Positions 50,989 through 62,616 of a DNA stretch of 64,000 nt are shown in pieces. The translations under genes were made by a program, and so were the position numbers. Positions within the stretch are counted from its first letter, which is position 1, and each line of letters begins with the position of its first letter. The notes under the pieces were generated by a model. The model saw only the letters and a list, made by a program, of their open reading frames with translations, made no database searches and had not been told where the DNA came from. The stretch comes from Burkholderia diffusa (lineage in GTDB: Bacteria > Pseudomonadota > Gammaproteobacteria > Burkholderiales > Burkholderiaceae), in NCBI RefSeq assembly GCF_001718315.1, contig NZ_CP013362.1:1240001-1304000 (forward strand), in the 5' to 3' direction.

Positions 50989-51516
50989 TTACTTGTCCTG
51001 GTGCGGCCGCTTCGTGCTGGCCTGACGCTTTTTCGCGCGCTTCACGGTGCCGCCCGCCGTCACGCGTTCGTTGCCGCGCACCGTGACCTTGACCGGCCGC
51101 GGGCGACGCACGGGGCTCGCGTTCGGCGACACCTTGACGACCTTGACGGTGCGCGGCGCACGGCCTTTCTTGTCGTCGACGGCTTCGGCCGCGCTCGGCA
51201 GCGCGCCGGCGCGACGGCCACGGGCCGGGGCCGCCACGGCAGTCTCGGGCTTCCAGATCACCAGCAGCTTGCCGATGTGCTGGATCGGCGCGGCGTTCAG
51301 GCGGTCACAGATCTCGTCGTAAATGGCGACGCGCTCGTCGCGCTCGTCACCGAACACACGGATCTTGATCAGCTGGTGCGCGGCGAGGTGCACCTTGATT
51401 TCCTTCAGCACGGCGTCGGTCAGCCCTTCGGCGCCGATCAGCACGACGGGCTTGAGCGCATGGGCCTGGGAGCGCAGCGCGGAGCGCTCGGCGGGGGAAA
51501 GCGAAAGGGCGGGCAT
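50989..51516 (-). CDS. yhbY: YhbY-family (CRS1-YhbY) RNA-binding protein with basic tail
   Basis: A 175-residue protein. Residues 1-97 form the KH-like CRM domain (LSPAERSALRSQAHALKPVVLIGAEGLT, then HQLIKIRVFGDERDER and IGKLLVIWKPE), which binds pre-50S ribosomal particles in E. coli. The remaining 75 residues are a Lys/Arg/Pro/Ala-rich tail that E. coli YhbY (about 97 residues) lacks. It is divergent from rlmE, as in many proteobacteria. Confidence 0.92.
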   Translation of the reverse strand: MPALSLSPAERSALRSQAHALKPVVLIGAEGLTDAVLKEIKVHLAAHQLIKIRVFGDERDERVAIYDEICDRLNAAPIQHIGKLLVIWKPETAVAAPARGRRAGALPSAAEAVDDKKGRAPRTVKVVKVSPNASPVRRPRPVKVTVRGNERVTAGGTVKRAKKRQASTKRPHQDK

Positions 51517-51710
51517 GGAAATGTCGAAATCAAAATAGGGGCGCGCTGCGTCAGAAGCGAATCGCGGGAAGTTACAGCATCAGCCGCGCGCCGAAACCAC
51601 GTAAAATCGCGGCTTGGGCCCCGGAAGGGGCCGCAGCCGCGCGAAGAAGACGCGTATTATCCGCCAAAAGCACGGCTTCACGAAGCAAATAGCAGCAATC
51701 TCTCTCTCGA

Positions 51711-52373
51711 ATGGCAAAAAACCGCTTTAACCAGCACTGGCTGCACGACCACATCAACGACCCGTACGTCAAAATGGCGCAGCGGGAGGGCTATCGCGCG
51801 CGTGCCGCGTACAAGCTGAAGGAAATCGACGAGCAGGACAAGCTGATCCGTCCGGGCCAGGTGATCGTCGATCTCGGCGCGACGCCGGGCAGCTGGAGCC
51901 AGTATGCCCGTAACAAGCTCGCGCAGGGCAAGAAACGTGACGCGGAGCGCGAAGGCGGCATCGACGGCACGATCGTTGCGCTCGACATCCTGCCCATGGA
52001 GCCGATCGCCGACGTCCATTTCCTCCAGGGCGACTTCCGCGAGGACGACGTCCTTCATCGGCTCGAGGAGGTGCTCGAAGGCCGCTCGGTGGATCTTGTT
52101 ATTTCAGACATGGCCCCCAACCTCTCGGGCGTGGCCTCGGCGGACGCGGCGCGCATCGAGCATCTGTGCGATCTGGCGCTTGAATTTGCGCAGAATCATC
52201 TGAAGCCGGAAGGTGCGCTGCTCGTGAAGTGTTTCCACGGCAGCGGCTACAGCCAGATCGTCGAAAAGTTCAAACAGCAGTTTAAGGTCGTCGCGCCGCG
52301 CAAGCCGAAGGCGTCCCGCGACAAGTCGTCCGAAACGTTCATTTTGGGCCGGCAGCTGAAGCATCCGCGGTGA
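51711..52373 (+). CDS. rlmE: 23S rRNA (uridine-2'-O-)-methyltransferase
   Basis: A 220-residue SAM-dependent enzyme that methylates U2552 of 23S rRNA. The catalytic K-D-K-E set is in place: Lys35 ([10 protein letters not shown]), Asp133 (ISDMAPN), Lys173 (LVKCFHG) and Glu208 (SSETF). The SAM motif is [10 protein letters not shown]. It precedes ftsH, the conserved order in proteobacteria. An insertion [16 protein letters not shown] is slightly longer than in E. coli. Confidence 0.96.
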   Translation: MAKNRFNQHWLHDHINDPYVKMAQREGYRARAAYKLKEIDEQDKLIRPGQVIVDLGATPGSWSQYARNKLAQGKKRDAEREGGIDGTIVALDILPMEPIADVHFLQGDFREDDVLHRLEEVLEGRSVDLVISDMAPNLSGVASADAARIEHLCDLALEFAQNHLKPEGALLVKCFHGSGYSQIVEKFKQQFKVVAPRKPKASRDKSSETFILGRQLKHPR

Positions 52374-52539
52374 CGCGGAGCGCGGTGCCGCAAACGGGCT
52401 CCGGCCCTTGCCAGACAAGCGAAGCGCTATCGCGACGGTTGTCAATGCTTATGGCGGGGGTGGTCGGACTGGATTAGAATGACCGAGGAGCGCCGCAAGG
52501 AAAATGTAGGCGCTCGTCTACGAGTGAAGGAGTGGTGCT

Positions 52540-54435
<1,896 letters not shown>

Positions 54436-54511
54436 CCTCCGCCGTAGCACCGTTCACGGGCTGGTGTGGCTTCACACCGGCCCGTTTTGCATTCATCAAC
54501 ACCTCCCGCCC

Positions 54512-55405
54512 GTGCCCGAATCCGCAGTTTCAGCCTCCATTCCCGCGCCGCTCCAGTGCGGCCGTTTCTCGCTGACGTTCGAACGCCCGCTCGTGATGGG
54601 CATTCTCAACGCCACCCCCGATTCGTTTTCCGACGGCGGCCGCTTCCTCGCGCGCGACGATGCGCTGCGGCAGGCCGAGCGGATGATCGCCGAAGGCGTC
54701 GACCTGATCGACATCGGCGGCGAATCGACGCGTCCCGGTGCGCCGCCCGTGCCGCTCGACGAGGAACTCGCACGCGTGATCCCGCTGGTCGAAGCGCTGC
54801 GGCCGCTGAACGTGCCGCTGTCGATCGACACTTACAAGCCGGCCGTGATGCGCGCGGCGCTCGCTGCCGGCGCCGATCTGATCAACGATATCTGGGGGTT
54901 CCGCCAGCCGGGTGCGATCGACGCCGTGCGCGAAGGCAACAGCGGGCTGTGCGCGATGCACATGCTCGGCGAGCCGCAGACGATGCAGGTCGGCGAGCCC
55001 GACTACCGTGACGTCGTGACCGACGTGCACGACTTTCTCGCCGCACGCGCGCAGGCGCTGCGCGATGCGGGGGTCGCACCGGAGCGGATCTGCGTCGATC
55101 CGGGTTTCGGGTTCGGCAAGGCCGTGGTCGACGACAACTACGCGCTGCTGGCCGCGCTGCCGGACACGGCGCCCGCGCGGCCCGACGGGCGCGCGTATCC
55201 GATTCTCGCGGGCATGTCGCGCAAGTCGATGCTTGGCGCGGTGATCGGCGGCAAGCCGCCGATCGAACGCGTCGCGGCGAGCGTGGCGGCCGCGTTGTGC
55301 GCGGTCGGGCGTGGTGCGGCGATCGTGCGTGTGCATGACGTCGCTGCGACGGTCGATGCACTGAAAGTATGGAACGCCGTGCGCGAAGCCGCGCGGCAAC
55401 GATAA
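54512..55405 (+). CDS. folP: Dihydropteroate synthase
   Basis: A 297-residue enzyme of folate synthesis that joins p-aminobenzoate to hydroxymethyl-dihydropterin pyrophosphate and is the sulfonamide target. Family motifs are GILNATPDSFSDGG, DIGGESTRPGA, LINDIWGF, DPGFGFGK and GMSRKSMLG. I chose GTG 54512; a longer reading from 54464 has no family support, and the ribosome-binding site is weak. It lies 76 nt after ftsH and 36 nt before glmM. Confidence 0.95.
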   Translation: MPESAVSASIPAPLQCGRFSLTFERPLVMGILNATPDSFSDGGRFLARDDALRQAERMIAEGVDLIDIGGESTRPGAPPVPLDEELARVIPLVEALRPLNVPLSIDTYKPAVMRAALAAGADLINDIWGFRQPGAIDAVREGNSGLCAMHMLGEPQTMQVGEPDYRDVVTDVHDFLAARAQALRDAGVAPERICVDPGFGFGKAVVDDNYALLAALPDTAPARPDGRAYPILAGMSRKSMLGAVIGGKPPIERVAASVAAALCAVGRGAAIVRVHDVAATVDALKVWNAVREAARQR

Positions 55406-55441
55406 GTCAGAAGTCAGAAAGACGAAGGAGGAAGGTTCGCC

Positions 55442-56797
55442 ATGGGACGTCGATATTTCGGCACGGACGGCATTCGCGGCACGGTGGGCGATGCGCCCAT
55501 CACGCCTGATTTCGTGTTGCGTCTCGGCTATGCAGCCGGCAAGGTGTTGGCCGGCGCGGCCGACGTCGCGGCGGGTGCGCGTCCGACGGTGCTGATCGGC
55601 AAGGACACGCGTGTTTCGGGCTACATGCTCGAGGCCGCGCTCGAGGCCGGCTTTTCGGCGGCTGGCGTCGACGTGATGCTGGCCGGCCCGATGCCGACGC
55701 CGGGCGTTGCGTACCTGACGCGCGCGCTGCGCCTGTCGGCCGGTGTCGTGATCAGCGCATCGCACAACCCGTATCAGGACAACGGGATCAAGTTCTTCTC
55801 CGCCGACGGCAACAAGCTGCCCGACGATACCGAGGCGGAGATCGAAGCATGGCTCGACAAGCCGCTCGACTGCGCGTCGTCGGACCGGCTCGGCAAGGCG
55901 CGCCGCCTCGATGACGCGGCCGGCCGCTACATCGAGTTCTGCAAGAGCACGTTCCCGGCCGCGTACGACCTGCGCGGGCTCAAGCTCGTGATCGATTGCG
56001 CGCACGGCGCCGCATACCAGATCGCGCCTCACGTATTCCACGAACTCGGCGCGGACGTGATCCCGATCGGTGTCGCGCCGAACGGCTTCAACATCAACGA
56101 TGGTGTGGGCGCCACGGCGCCCGACGCACTGGTGCGCGCGGTGCGAGCAAACCATGCGGACCTCGGCATCGCGCTCGACGGCGATGCCGATCGCCTGCAG
56201 GTCGTCGATTCGACGGGCCGCCTGTACAACGGCGACGAGTTGCTCTACGTGCTCGTGAAGGACCGGATCGCGACTGCCGGCAAGGTCGACGGCGCGGTCG
56301 GCACCCTGATGACGAACCTCGCGGTCGAGGTCGCGCTGCAGCGCGAGGGCGTGCAGTTCGTGCGGGCGGCCGTCGGCGATCGCTACGTGCTCGAACAACT
56401 GCGCGAGCGCGGCTGGCAGCTCGGCGCGGAAGGCTCGGGCCACATCCTGTCGCTCGACCGCCATTCGACCGGCGACGGCATCGTGTCGGCACTGCTCGTG
56501 CTCGCTGCGCTCAAGCGCAGCGGCCGCACGCTTGCGCAGATGCTGGACGGCGTTACGCTGTTCCCGCAGAAGCTGATCAACGTGCGGATGAAGCCGGGTG
56601 CCGACTGGAAGGGCAGTGCATCGATTCGCGCGGCGATCGACGCGGCCGAAAGCGCGCTCGCCGGCCGCGGCCGTGTGCTGATCCGCGCGTCGGGCACCGA
56701 GCCCGTGCTGCGCGTGATGGTCGAGGCACAGCATGCGGCCGACGCGACCCGCCACGCGGAAGCGATTGCCGACGCAGTGCGCGCGGCGACGAGCTGA
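55442..56797 (+). CDS. glmM: Phosphoglucosamine mutase
   Basis: A 451-residue enzyme that converts glucosamine-6-phosphate to glucosamine-1-phosphate for peptidoglycan and lipopolysaccharide. The phosphoserine loop is ISASHNP with Ser107, the metal loop is DGDADR, and [14 protein letters not shown] near the C-terminus binds phosphate. AAGGAGGAAGG precedes ATG 55442. It is the last gene of the ftsH-folP-glmM cluster. Confidence 0.97.
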   Translation: MGRRYFGTDGIRGTVGDAPITPDFVLRLGYAAGKVLAGAADVAAGARPTVLIGKDTRVSGYMLEAALEAGFSAAGVDVMLAGPMPTPGVAYLTRALRLSAGVVISASHNPYQDNGIKFFSADGNKLPDDTEAEIEAWLDKPLDCASSDRLGKARRLDDAAGRYIEFCKSTFPAAYDLRGLKLVIDCAHGAAYQIAPHVFHELGADVIPIGVAPNGFNINDGVGATAPDALVRAVRANHADLGIALDGDADRLQVVDSTGRLYNGDELLYVLVKDRIATAGKVDGAVGTLMTNLAVEVALQREGVQFVRAAVGDRYVLEQLRERGWQLGAEGSGHILSLDRHSTGDGIVSALLVLAALKRSGRTLAQMLDGVTLFPQKLINVRMKPGADWKGSASIRAAIDAAESALAGRGRVLIRASGTEPVLRVMVEAQHAADATRHAEAIADAVRAATS

Positions 56798-56862
56798 GCC
56801 GAATTGGCGATGGCGCACGATGGTCCGGCCGGGCGCGTGCAGCCTCGCCGATGATCCGACAG

Positions 56863-56882
56863 GCGGCGCCTTCGGGCGCCGC
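56863..56882 (+). terminator. UUCG-tetraloop hairpin after glmM
   Basis: GCGGCGCC-TTCG-GGCGCCGC is a perfect 8-bp stem with the very stable UUCG loop, 65 nt after the glmM stop. No T run follows, so it may act as an mRNA-stabilising 3' end or a Rho-assisted terminator. Confidence 0.6.
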
Positions 56883-57132
56883 AATTCGTCAGACGCAAAG
56901 GTTTGCGCTATTAAATAGAGAGGGCCTTCGACGCGGATTTCGTCGGAACAAAAACATCCGACCCCGAATCGTGATGGCCAATGGCGATGGGCCTCCGACC
57001 CCGGATTCGGCGAATGCGCTTCGCTCGAACCTCGCATGGGCGGGGGCCGCACACCCTTCCTGACCGGCAGTTCTTGCCGCCATTTCCGCGCCGCGCGGCC
57101 GCCCGCACAGGGCCCGATACACCCTTTCAACT

Positions 57133-57181
57133 AGTCATGTTACTGTCACGCCAGTTTCATCGATTGTCACATTATCGTCAT
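57133..57181 (+). promoter_or_regulatory. Tandem Pho boxes upstream of pstS
   Basis: Box 1 is AGTCATGTTACTGTCAC (57133-57149); box 2 is TTGTCACATTATCGTCAT (57164-57181). Both show the 7-4-7 direct-repeat form of PhoB sites (consensus CTGTCAT-N4-CTGTCAT). PhoB activation under phosphate starvation is expected. Confidence 0.8.
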
Positions 57182-57237
57182 GAGGAGCCCCTAACCTTCG
57201 CGGTGCCGTAGTCATCCGCTCACACACTGGAGGTCTC

Positions 57238-58272
57238 ATGAAATTGATGCAAACCGCGATTGCCGGCCTGGCTGGCGCGCTTTTCGCAGTCGCCGCGCAA
57301 GCTGCCGACATCACGGGCGCAGGCAGCACGTTCGCGATGCCGATCTATACGAAATGGGCTGCCGACTACCAGCAGGCCGGCGGCGCGAAGGTGAACTATC
57401 AGGGTATCGGTTCGTCGGGCGGTCTCAAGCAGATCAACGCGAAGACGGTCGATTTTGCCGGTTCGGACGCTCCGCTGAAGGACGAAGAGCTCGCGAAGGA
57501 AGGCCTGTTCCAGTTCCCGACGGTGGTCGGCGGCGTGGTGCCGGTCGTCAACGTGCCGGGCGTGAAGGCCGGCGAACTGACGCTGTCGGGCCCGGTGCTC
57601 GGCGACATCTACCTCGGCAAGATCAAGAAGTGGAACGATCCGGCGATCGTTGCGCTGAACCCGAAGGTCAAGCTGCCGGATACGGACATCGCCGTGGTTC
57701 GCCGCGCTGACGGTTCGGGCACGAGCTTCATCTGGACGAACTACCTGTCGAAGGTCAACGACGAGTGGAAGTCGAAGATCGGCGAAGGCACGACGGTCAA
57801 CTGGCCGACGGGCACGGGCGGCAAGGGCAACGACGGCGTCGCGGCCTTCGTGCAGCGCCTGCCGGGCGCGATCGGCTACGTCGAGTGGGCGTACGCGAAG
57901 AAGAACAACATGACCTACACGGCCCTGAAGAACTCGACGGGCACGGTGGTCGAGCCGAAGACCGAAACGTTCAAGGCCGCTGCTGCCGGCGCGAACTGGT
58001 CGAAGTCGTTCTACCAGATCCTGACGAACCAGCCGGGCAAGGAAGCATGGCCGGTCGTCGGCGCGACGTTCGTGCTGCTGCATGCGAAGCAGGACAAGCC
58101 GGAGCAGGGCGCCGAAACGCTGAAGTTCTTCAGCTGGGCGTTCAAGAACGGCGAGAAGGCCGCCGACAGCCTCGACTACATCTCGCTGCCGGCGTCGGTC
58201 GAGACGGAAATCCGCAAGCAGTGGAAGACGAAGGTGACGGACGCATCGGGCAAGCCGGTCGCCGCAGAGTAA
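57238..58272 (+). CDS. pstS: Phosphate ABC transporter substrate-binding protein PstS
   Basis: A 344-residue periplasmic phosphate-binding protein. The signal peptide ends at AQA-A near residue 23. Ligand-contact motifs are [33 protein letters not shown] and [20 protein letters not shown] precedes ATG 57238. Two hairpins separate it from pstC, which would favour higher PstS levels than membrane subunits. Confidence 0.97.
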   Translation: MKLMQTAIAGLAGALFAVAAQAADITGAGSTFAMPIYTKWAADYQQAGGAKVNYQGIGSSGGLKQINAKTVDFAGSDAPLKDEELAKEGLFQFPTVVGGVVPVVNVPGVKAGELTLSGPVLGDIYLGKIKKWNDPAIVALNPKVKLPDTDIAVVRRADGSGTSFIWTNYLSKVNDEWKSKIGEGTTVNWPTGTGGKGNDGVAAFVQRLPGAIGYVEWAYAKKNNMTYTALKNSTGTVVEPKTETFKAAAAGANWSKSFYQILTNQPGKEAWPVVGATFVLLHAKQDKPEQGAETLKFFSWAFKNGEKAADSLDYISLPASVETEIRKQWKTKVTDASGKPVAAE

Positions 58273-58290
58273 GCAATCCAGCGGTTCGCT

Positions 58291-58348
58291 GCCCGGCCGT
58301 GCAGGCCGGGCAGTGTGTGCGGTAAGGCCGGGCGTCACGGCGCCCGGC
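58291..58348 (+). repeat. Two consecutive GC-rich hairpins between pstS and pstC
   Basis: GCCCGGCC/GGCCGGGC (58291-58311, loop GTGCA) and GCCGGGCG/CGCCCGGC (58327-58348, loop TCACGG) are perfect inverted repeats. Such elements often stabilise the upstream mRNA segment or reduce read-through, which fits higher need for PstS. Confidence 0.65.
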
Positions 58349-58366
58349 GATCCAGAACAGGCGCCC

Positions 58367-59350
58367 ATGTCTGATATTTCCTACTCGTCTTCCCGGTCTG
58401 ATGGCGCGCAGCAACGCGCGCCGAGCCGTCTCGGAGACGTTCTGTTCGGCGGCCTCGCACGGCTGGCCGCGATCGTGACCCTGCTGCTGCTGGGCGGGAT
58501 CATCGTTTCCCTGATCATTGCGTCGATGCCGACCATCCAGAAGTTCGGCCTCGGCTTCCTCTGGCAAACCGAGTGGGATCCGAACTCGGACATCTACGGC
58601 GCAGTCGTGCCGATCTACGGCACGATCGTGACGTCGATCATCGCACTCGTCATCGCGGTACCGGTCAGCTTCGGCATCGCACTGTTCCTCACCGAATTGT
58701 CGCCCGTGTGGCTGCGTCGCCCGCTCGGCATCGCGATCGAGCTGCTCGCCGCGATTCCGTCGATCGTGTACGGCATGTGGGGCCTGCTCGTGTTCGCGCC
58801 GATCTTCGCCGAATACTTCCAGAAGCCGATCGGCCGTCTCTTCAAGGACGTGTGGGTGCTCGGTCCGCTGACGGCGGGTGCGCCGATCGGCATCGGCATT
58901 CTCGCGGCCGGCGTGATCCTCGCGATCATGATCATCCCGTACATCGCGTCGGTGATGCGCGACGTGTTCGAAGTCACACCCGTGCTGCTCAAGGAGTCGG
59001 CCTATGGGATCGGCTGCACGACGTGGGAAGTGATGTGGAAGGTCGTGCTGCCCTATACGAAGACCGGCGTGATCGGCGGCGTGATGCTCGGCCTCGGCCG
59101 CGCGCTCGGCGAAACGATGGCCGTGACCTTCGTGATCGGCAACACCAACCTGCTCGACAGCGTGTCGCTGTTCGCGCCGGGCAACAGCATCACGTCGGCG
59201 CTCGCGAACGAATTCGCGGAAGCGCAACCGGGCCTGCATACGTCCGCACTGATGGAACTGGGCCTGATCCTGTTCGTGATCACGTTCATCGTGCTGTCCA
59301 TCTCCAAACTGCTGCTGCTTCGTCTCGAGAAAGGAGAGGGCAAGAAATGA
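58367..59350 (+). CDS. pstC: Phosphate ABC transporter permease PstC
   Basis: A 327-residue inner-membrane permease with six helices. The EAA loop motif is [20 protein letters not shown] and [14 protein letters not shown] follows. I chose ATG 58367 (MSDISYSSS) over the open frame from 58313, because the hairpins lie in between. Its stop overlaps the pstA start by ATGA. Confidence 0.96.
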   Translation: MSDISYSSSRSDGAQQRAPSRLGDVLFGGLARLAAIVTLLLLGGIIVSLIIASMPTIQKFGLGFLWQTEWDPNSDIYGAVVPIYGTIVTSIIALVIAVPVSFGIALFLTELSPVWLRRPLGIAIELLAAIPSIVYGMWGLLVFAPIFAEYFQKPIGRLFKDVWVLGPLTAGAPIGIGILAAGVILAIMIIPYIASVMRDVFEVTPVLLKESAYGIGCTTWEVMWKVVLPYTKTGVIGGVMLGLGRALGETMAVTFVIGNTNLLDSVSLFAPGNSITSALANEFAEAQPGLHTSALMELGLILFVITFIVLSISKLLLLRLEKGEGKK

Positions 59351-60240
59351 GCGAGCCCGTCATGAATTTCCCGGGGCCGAACGGCGCCGTGCTCGACGCG
59401 ATGCGCAACCGCCTGCAGCGCAAGCGCAAGATGATCAACGCGATCGCGCTGACCGCATCGCTCGCCGCCATGGCGTTCGGCCTGCTGTGGCTCGTATGGA
59501 TTCTCTACACCACGGTGCATCTCGGCGTCGGCGGCCTGTCGCTGCAGCTGTTCACCGAATCGACGCCCGCGCCGAACACCGAAGGCGGCGGCCTGGCGAA
59601 CGCGATCGTCGGCAGCTTGCTGCTGTGCGGTTTCGGCACGCTCGTCGGCACGCCGATCGGCATCCTCGCGGGCGTCTATCTCGCCGAATACGGCCAGAAG
59701 AACCTGCTGGCGAGCACGATCCGCTTCATCAACGACATCCTGCTGTCGGCGCCGTCGATCGTCATCGGGCTGTTCGTGTACGCGATCGTCGTCGCGAAGT
59801 CGGGGCGCTTCTCGGGCTGGGCCGGTGTGATCGCGCTCGCACTGCTGCAGATTCCGATCGTGATCCGCACGACCGAGAACATGCTGAAGCTCGTGCCGAA
59901 CGCGCTGCGCGAAGCAGCCGTCGCGCTCGGTACGCCGAAGTGGCGGATGGTGCTGAAGATCACGCTGCGCGCATCGGTCGGCGGGATCGTGACGGGCGTG
60001 CTGCTCGCGATCGCGCGGATCGCCGGCGAAACGGCGCCGCTGCTGTTCACCGCGCTGTCGAACCAGTTCTTCTCGTGGGACATGAGCCAGCCGATGGCGA
60101 ACCTGCCCGTCACGATCTACAAGTTCGCGATGAGCCCGTTCGCCGAATGGCAGTCGCTCGCGTGGGCGGGCGTGTTCCTGATTACGCTCGGGGTGCTCGG
60201 ACTCAACATCCTGGCGCGCTCGATCTTCTCGAAAAAGTAA
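59347..60240 (+). CDS. pstA: Phosphate ABC transporter permease PstA
   Basis: A 297-residue second permease subunit with six helices. It has [16 protein letters not shown], the EAA-type loop [20 protein letters not shown] and [17 protein letters not shown]. It overlaps pstC by 4 nt, and pstB follows after 15 nt. Confidence 0.96.
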   Translation: MSEPVMNFPGPNGAVLDAMRNRLQRKRKMINAIALTASLAAMAFGLLWLVWILYTTVHLGVGGLSLQLFTESTPAPNTEGGGLANAIVGSLLLCGFGTLVGTPIGILAGVYLAEYGQKNLLASTIRFINDILLSAPSIVIGLFVYAIVVAKSGRFSGWAGVIALALLQIPIVIRTTENMLKLVPNALREAAVALGTPKWRMVLKITLRASVGGIVTGVLLAIARIAGETAPLLFTALSNQFFSWDMSQPMANLPVTIYKFAMSPFAEWQSLAWAGVFLITLGVLGLNILARSIFSKK

Positions 60241-60255
60241 CGGCGGAGCAATCCG

Positions 60256-61104
60256 ATGAATATGGCAGAGAGCCACCTGAATCCCGTCGAGCGCGCTGCT
60301 GCGCCCGCCGGCACGCAAGACGCGGCACATGGCCGCCCGCTGGCGCCGCTGAACGCGAAGATCGAGGTCAACAACCTCAACTTCTTCTACAACAAGTTCC
60401 ATGCGCTGAAGAACATCAACCTGCGCATTCCCGAAGGGAAGGTGACGGCGTTCATCGGTCCGTCGGGTTGCGGCAAGTCGACGCTCCTGCGCACGTTCAA
60501 CAAGATGTATGCGCTCTATCCGGAGCAGCGCGCCGAAGGCGAGATCCTGATGGACGGCGAGAACCTGCTGACCACCAAGCGCGACATTTCGCTGCTGCGC
60601 GCGCGGATCGGCATGGTGTTCCAGAAGCCGACCCCGTTCCCGATGTCGATCTACGACAACATCGCGTTCGGCGTGAAGATGTTCGAGAAGCTCACGCGCT
60701 CGGAGATGGACGATCGCGTCGAGTGGGCGCTGACGAAGGCCGCGCTGTGGAACGAAGTGAAGGACAAGCTGAACCAGAGCGGTTACGGGCTGTCCGGCGG
60801 CCAGCAGCAGCGTCTGTGCATCGCGCGCGGTATCGCGATCCGTCCGGAAGTGCTGCTGCTCGACGAGCCGTGCTCGGCGCTCGACCCGATCTCGACCGGC
60901 CGCATCGAGGAGCTGATCGCGGAGCTGAAGAGCGACTACACGGTCGTGATCGTCACGCACAACATGCAGCAGGCCGCGCGCTGCTCGGACTACACGGCCT
61001 ACATGTACCTGGGCGAACTGATCGAATTCGGCGACACCGAGAAGATCTTCATCAAGCCGGTGCGCAAGGAAACGGAAGACTACATCACCGGCCGTTTCGG
61101 CTGA
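60256..61104 (+). CDS. pstB: Phosphate ABC transporter ATP-binding protein PstB
   Basis: A 282-residue ATPase that drives phosphate import. Walker A is GPSGCGKST (68-76), the ABC signature is LSGGQQQR, Walker B is [13 protein letters not shown] and the switch His is in [12 protein letters not shown] hydrophilic N-terminal extension of about 33 residues precedes the domain, longer than in E. coli. ATG 60256 or 60262 is possible. Confidence 0.97.
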   Translation: MNMAESHLNPVERAAAPAGTQDAAHGRPLAPLNAKIEVNNLNFFYNKFHALKNINLRIPEGKVTAFIGPSGCGKSTLLRTFNKMYALYPEQRAEGEILMDGENLLTTKRDISLLRARIGMVFQKPTPFPMSIYDNIAFGVKMFEKLTRSEMDDRVEWALTKAALWNEVKDKLNQSGYGLSGGQQQRLCIARGIAIRPEVLLLDEPCSALDPISTGRIEELIAELKSDYTVVIVTHNMQQAARCSDYTAYMYLGELIEFGDTEKIFIKPVRKETEDYITGRFG

Positions 61105-61122
61105 TGACGGAGAATCACAACC

Positions 61123-61827
61123 ATGTCGGATAAACATCTGTCGAGCCAGTTCGACGCGGACCTGAATGCCGTGTCGTCGAAAGTGCTGGAAATGGGCGGA
61201 CTCGTCGAGTCGCAGATCGTCGGCGCGATGCATGCGCTCAACGAATTCGACCGCGAGACGGCCGAGAAGGTGATCGCGGCCGAGGAAACGCTGAATGCGA
61301 TGGAAGTCGACATCGACCAGGAGTGCGGCAACATCATCGCGCGGAGGCAGCCGGCCGCGCGCGATCTGCGTCTTCTGATGTCGATTTCGAAAACGATTAC
61401 GAACCTCGAGCGCGCCGGCGACGAGGCCGAGAAGATCGCGAAGCGCGTGCGTCGTCTGATCGACGAGCCGGCCGCGCGTGCGGTGAACATCGCCGAGATC
61501 AAGGTGTCGGGCGAGATGGCCGTGACGATCCTGCGCCGCGCGCTCGACGCATTCGCGCGCCTCGATACGGTGGCGGCCGCGCAGATCGTCAAGGACGACA
61601 AGGAAATCGATCTCGAATTCCGCGCGTTCGTGCGCAAGCTCGTGTCGTACATGCAGGAAGATCCGCGCACGATCTCGGTCGGCCTCGAGTACCTGTTCAT
61701 CGCGAAAGCGATCGAACGGATCGGCGACCACGCGAAGAACATCGCCGAATTCATCATCTACATCGTGAAGGGCACCGACGTGCGGCATCAGCCGCGCGAC
61801 ACGCTCGATCGCGAAGCCAACAGTTAA
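61123..61827 (+). CDS. phoU: Phosphate signalling protein PhoU
   Basis: A 234-residue protein made of two similar three-helix bundles. It carries the paired acidic metal-binding motifs ERAGDEAEKIAKR and ERIGDHAKNIAEF. It links the Pst transporter to PhoR so that signalling is off in high phosphate. It lies 18 nt after pstB and before phoB. Confidence 0.96.
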   Translation: MSDKHLSSQFDADLNAVSSKVLEMGGLVESQIVGAMHALNEFDRETAEKVIAAEETLNAMEVDIDQECGNIIARRQPAARDLRLLMSISKTITNLERAGDEAEKIAKRVRRLIDEPAARAVNIAEIKVSGEMAVTILRRALDAFARLDTVAAAQIVKDDKEIDLEFRAFVRKLVSYMQEDPRTISVGLEYLFIAKAIERIGDHAKNIAEFIIYIVKGTDVRHQPRDTLDREANS

Positions 61828-61857
61828 TCGACTCCGTAAGGAAGAACAGAGGTGCCG

Positions 61858-62559
61858 ATGCCCAGCAACATTCTCGTCGTTGAAGATGAGCCCGCGATTT
61901 CCGAACTGATCTCGGTGAATCTCCAGCATGCCGGTCACTGCCCGATCCGCGCGTACAACGCGGAGCAGGCGCAGAACCTGATCAGCGACGTGCTGCCCGA
62001 TCTCGTGCTGCTCGACTGGATGCTGCCGGGCAAGTCCGGCATTGCGTTCGCGCGCGACCTGCGCAACAACGAACGGACCAAGCACATCCCGATCATCATG
62101 CTGACCGCGCGCGGCGACGAGCAGGACAAGGTGCTCGGCCTCGAGATCGGCGCGGACGACTACGTGACGAAGCCGTTCTCGCCGAAGGAACTGATGGCGC
62201 GCATCAAGGCCGTGCTGCGCCGCCGCGCGCCGCAGCTGACCGAGGACGTCGTGTCGATCAACGGGCTGCGCCTCGATCCGGCCACGCACCGGGTCGCCGC
62301 GCATGGCGACGGCAGCGAGATCAAGCTCGATCTCGGTCCGACCGAATTCCGCCTGCTGCATTTCTTCATGACGCATCCGGAGCGCGTGCACAGCCGCACG
62401 CAGTTGCTCGACCAAGTCTGGGGCGATCACGTGTTCGTCGAAGAGCGCACCGTCGACGTCCACATCAAACGATTGCGCGCGGCCTTGAAACCGGCCGGCT
62501 GCGATGCGATGATCGAGACCGTGCGCGGCAGCGGCTACCGGCTCGCCAAGCACGCGTAA
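61858..62559 (+). CDS. phoB: Phosphate regulon response regulator PhoB
   Basis: A 233-residue OmpR-family response regulator. The receiver domain has the phosphoacceptor Asp53 (LLDWMLPG), acidic Asp10/Glu11, Thr83 and Lys105 (VTKPFSP). The C-terminal winged helix (about 135-230) ends with RTVDVHIKRLRAALK and GSGYRL. ATG 61858 is preferred; the in-frame GTG 61852 is nearer AAGGAAG. It should act on the Pho boxes before pstS. Confidence 0.96.
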   Translation: MPSNILVVEDEPAISELISVNLQHAGHCPIRAYNAEQAQNLISDVLPDLVLLDWMLPGKSGIAFARDLRNNERTKHIPIIMLTARGDEQDKVLGLEIGADDYVTKPFSPKELMARIKAVLRRRAPQLTEDVVSINGLRLDPATHRVAAHGDGSEIKLDLGPTEFRLLHFFMTHPERVHSRTQLLDQVWGDHVFVEERTVDVHIKRLRAALKPAGCDAMIETVRGSGYRLAKHA

Positions 62560-62567
62560 CGTATTCG

Positions 62568-62592
62568 GGCATGCCGTGTGCCACGGCATGCC
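62568..62592 (+). repeat. Perfect hairpin between phoB and phoR
   Basis: GGCATGCCGTG, loop TGC and CACGGCATGCC form an 11-bp stem, followed by a T-rich stretch (TTCATTCTTTC). It may lower phoR expression relative to phoB. Confidence 0.65.
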
Positions 62593-62616
62593 GTTCATTC
62601 TTTCGGGCGCTGAATC

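Larger units (their letters stand above)
56798..57237. promoter_or_regulatory. Intergenic region glmM-pstS
   Basis: 440 nt without a supported gene. It contains a UUCG-loop hairpin after glmM and, near the far end, tandem Pho boxes and the pstS leader. Confidence 0.6.
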
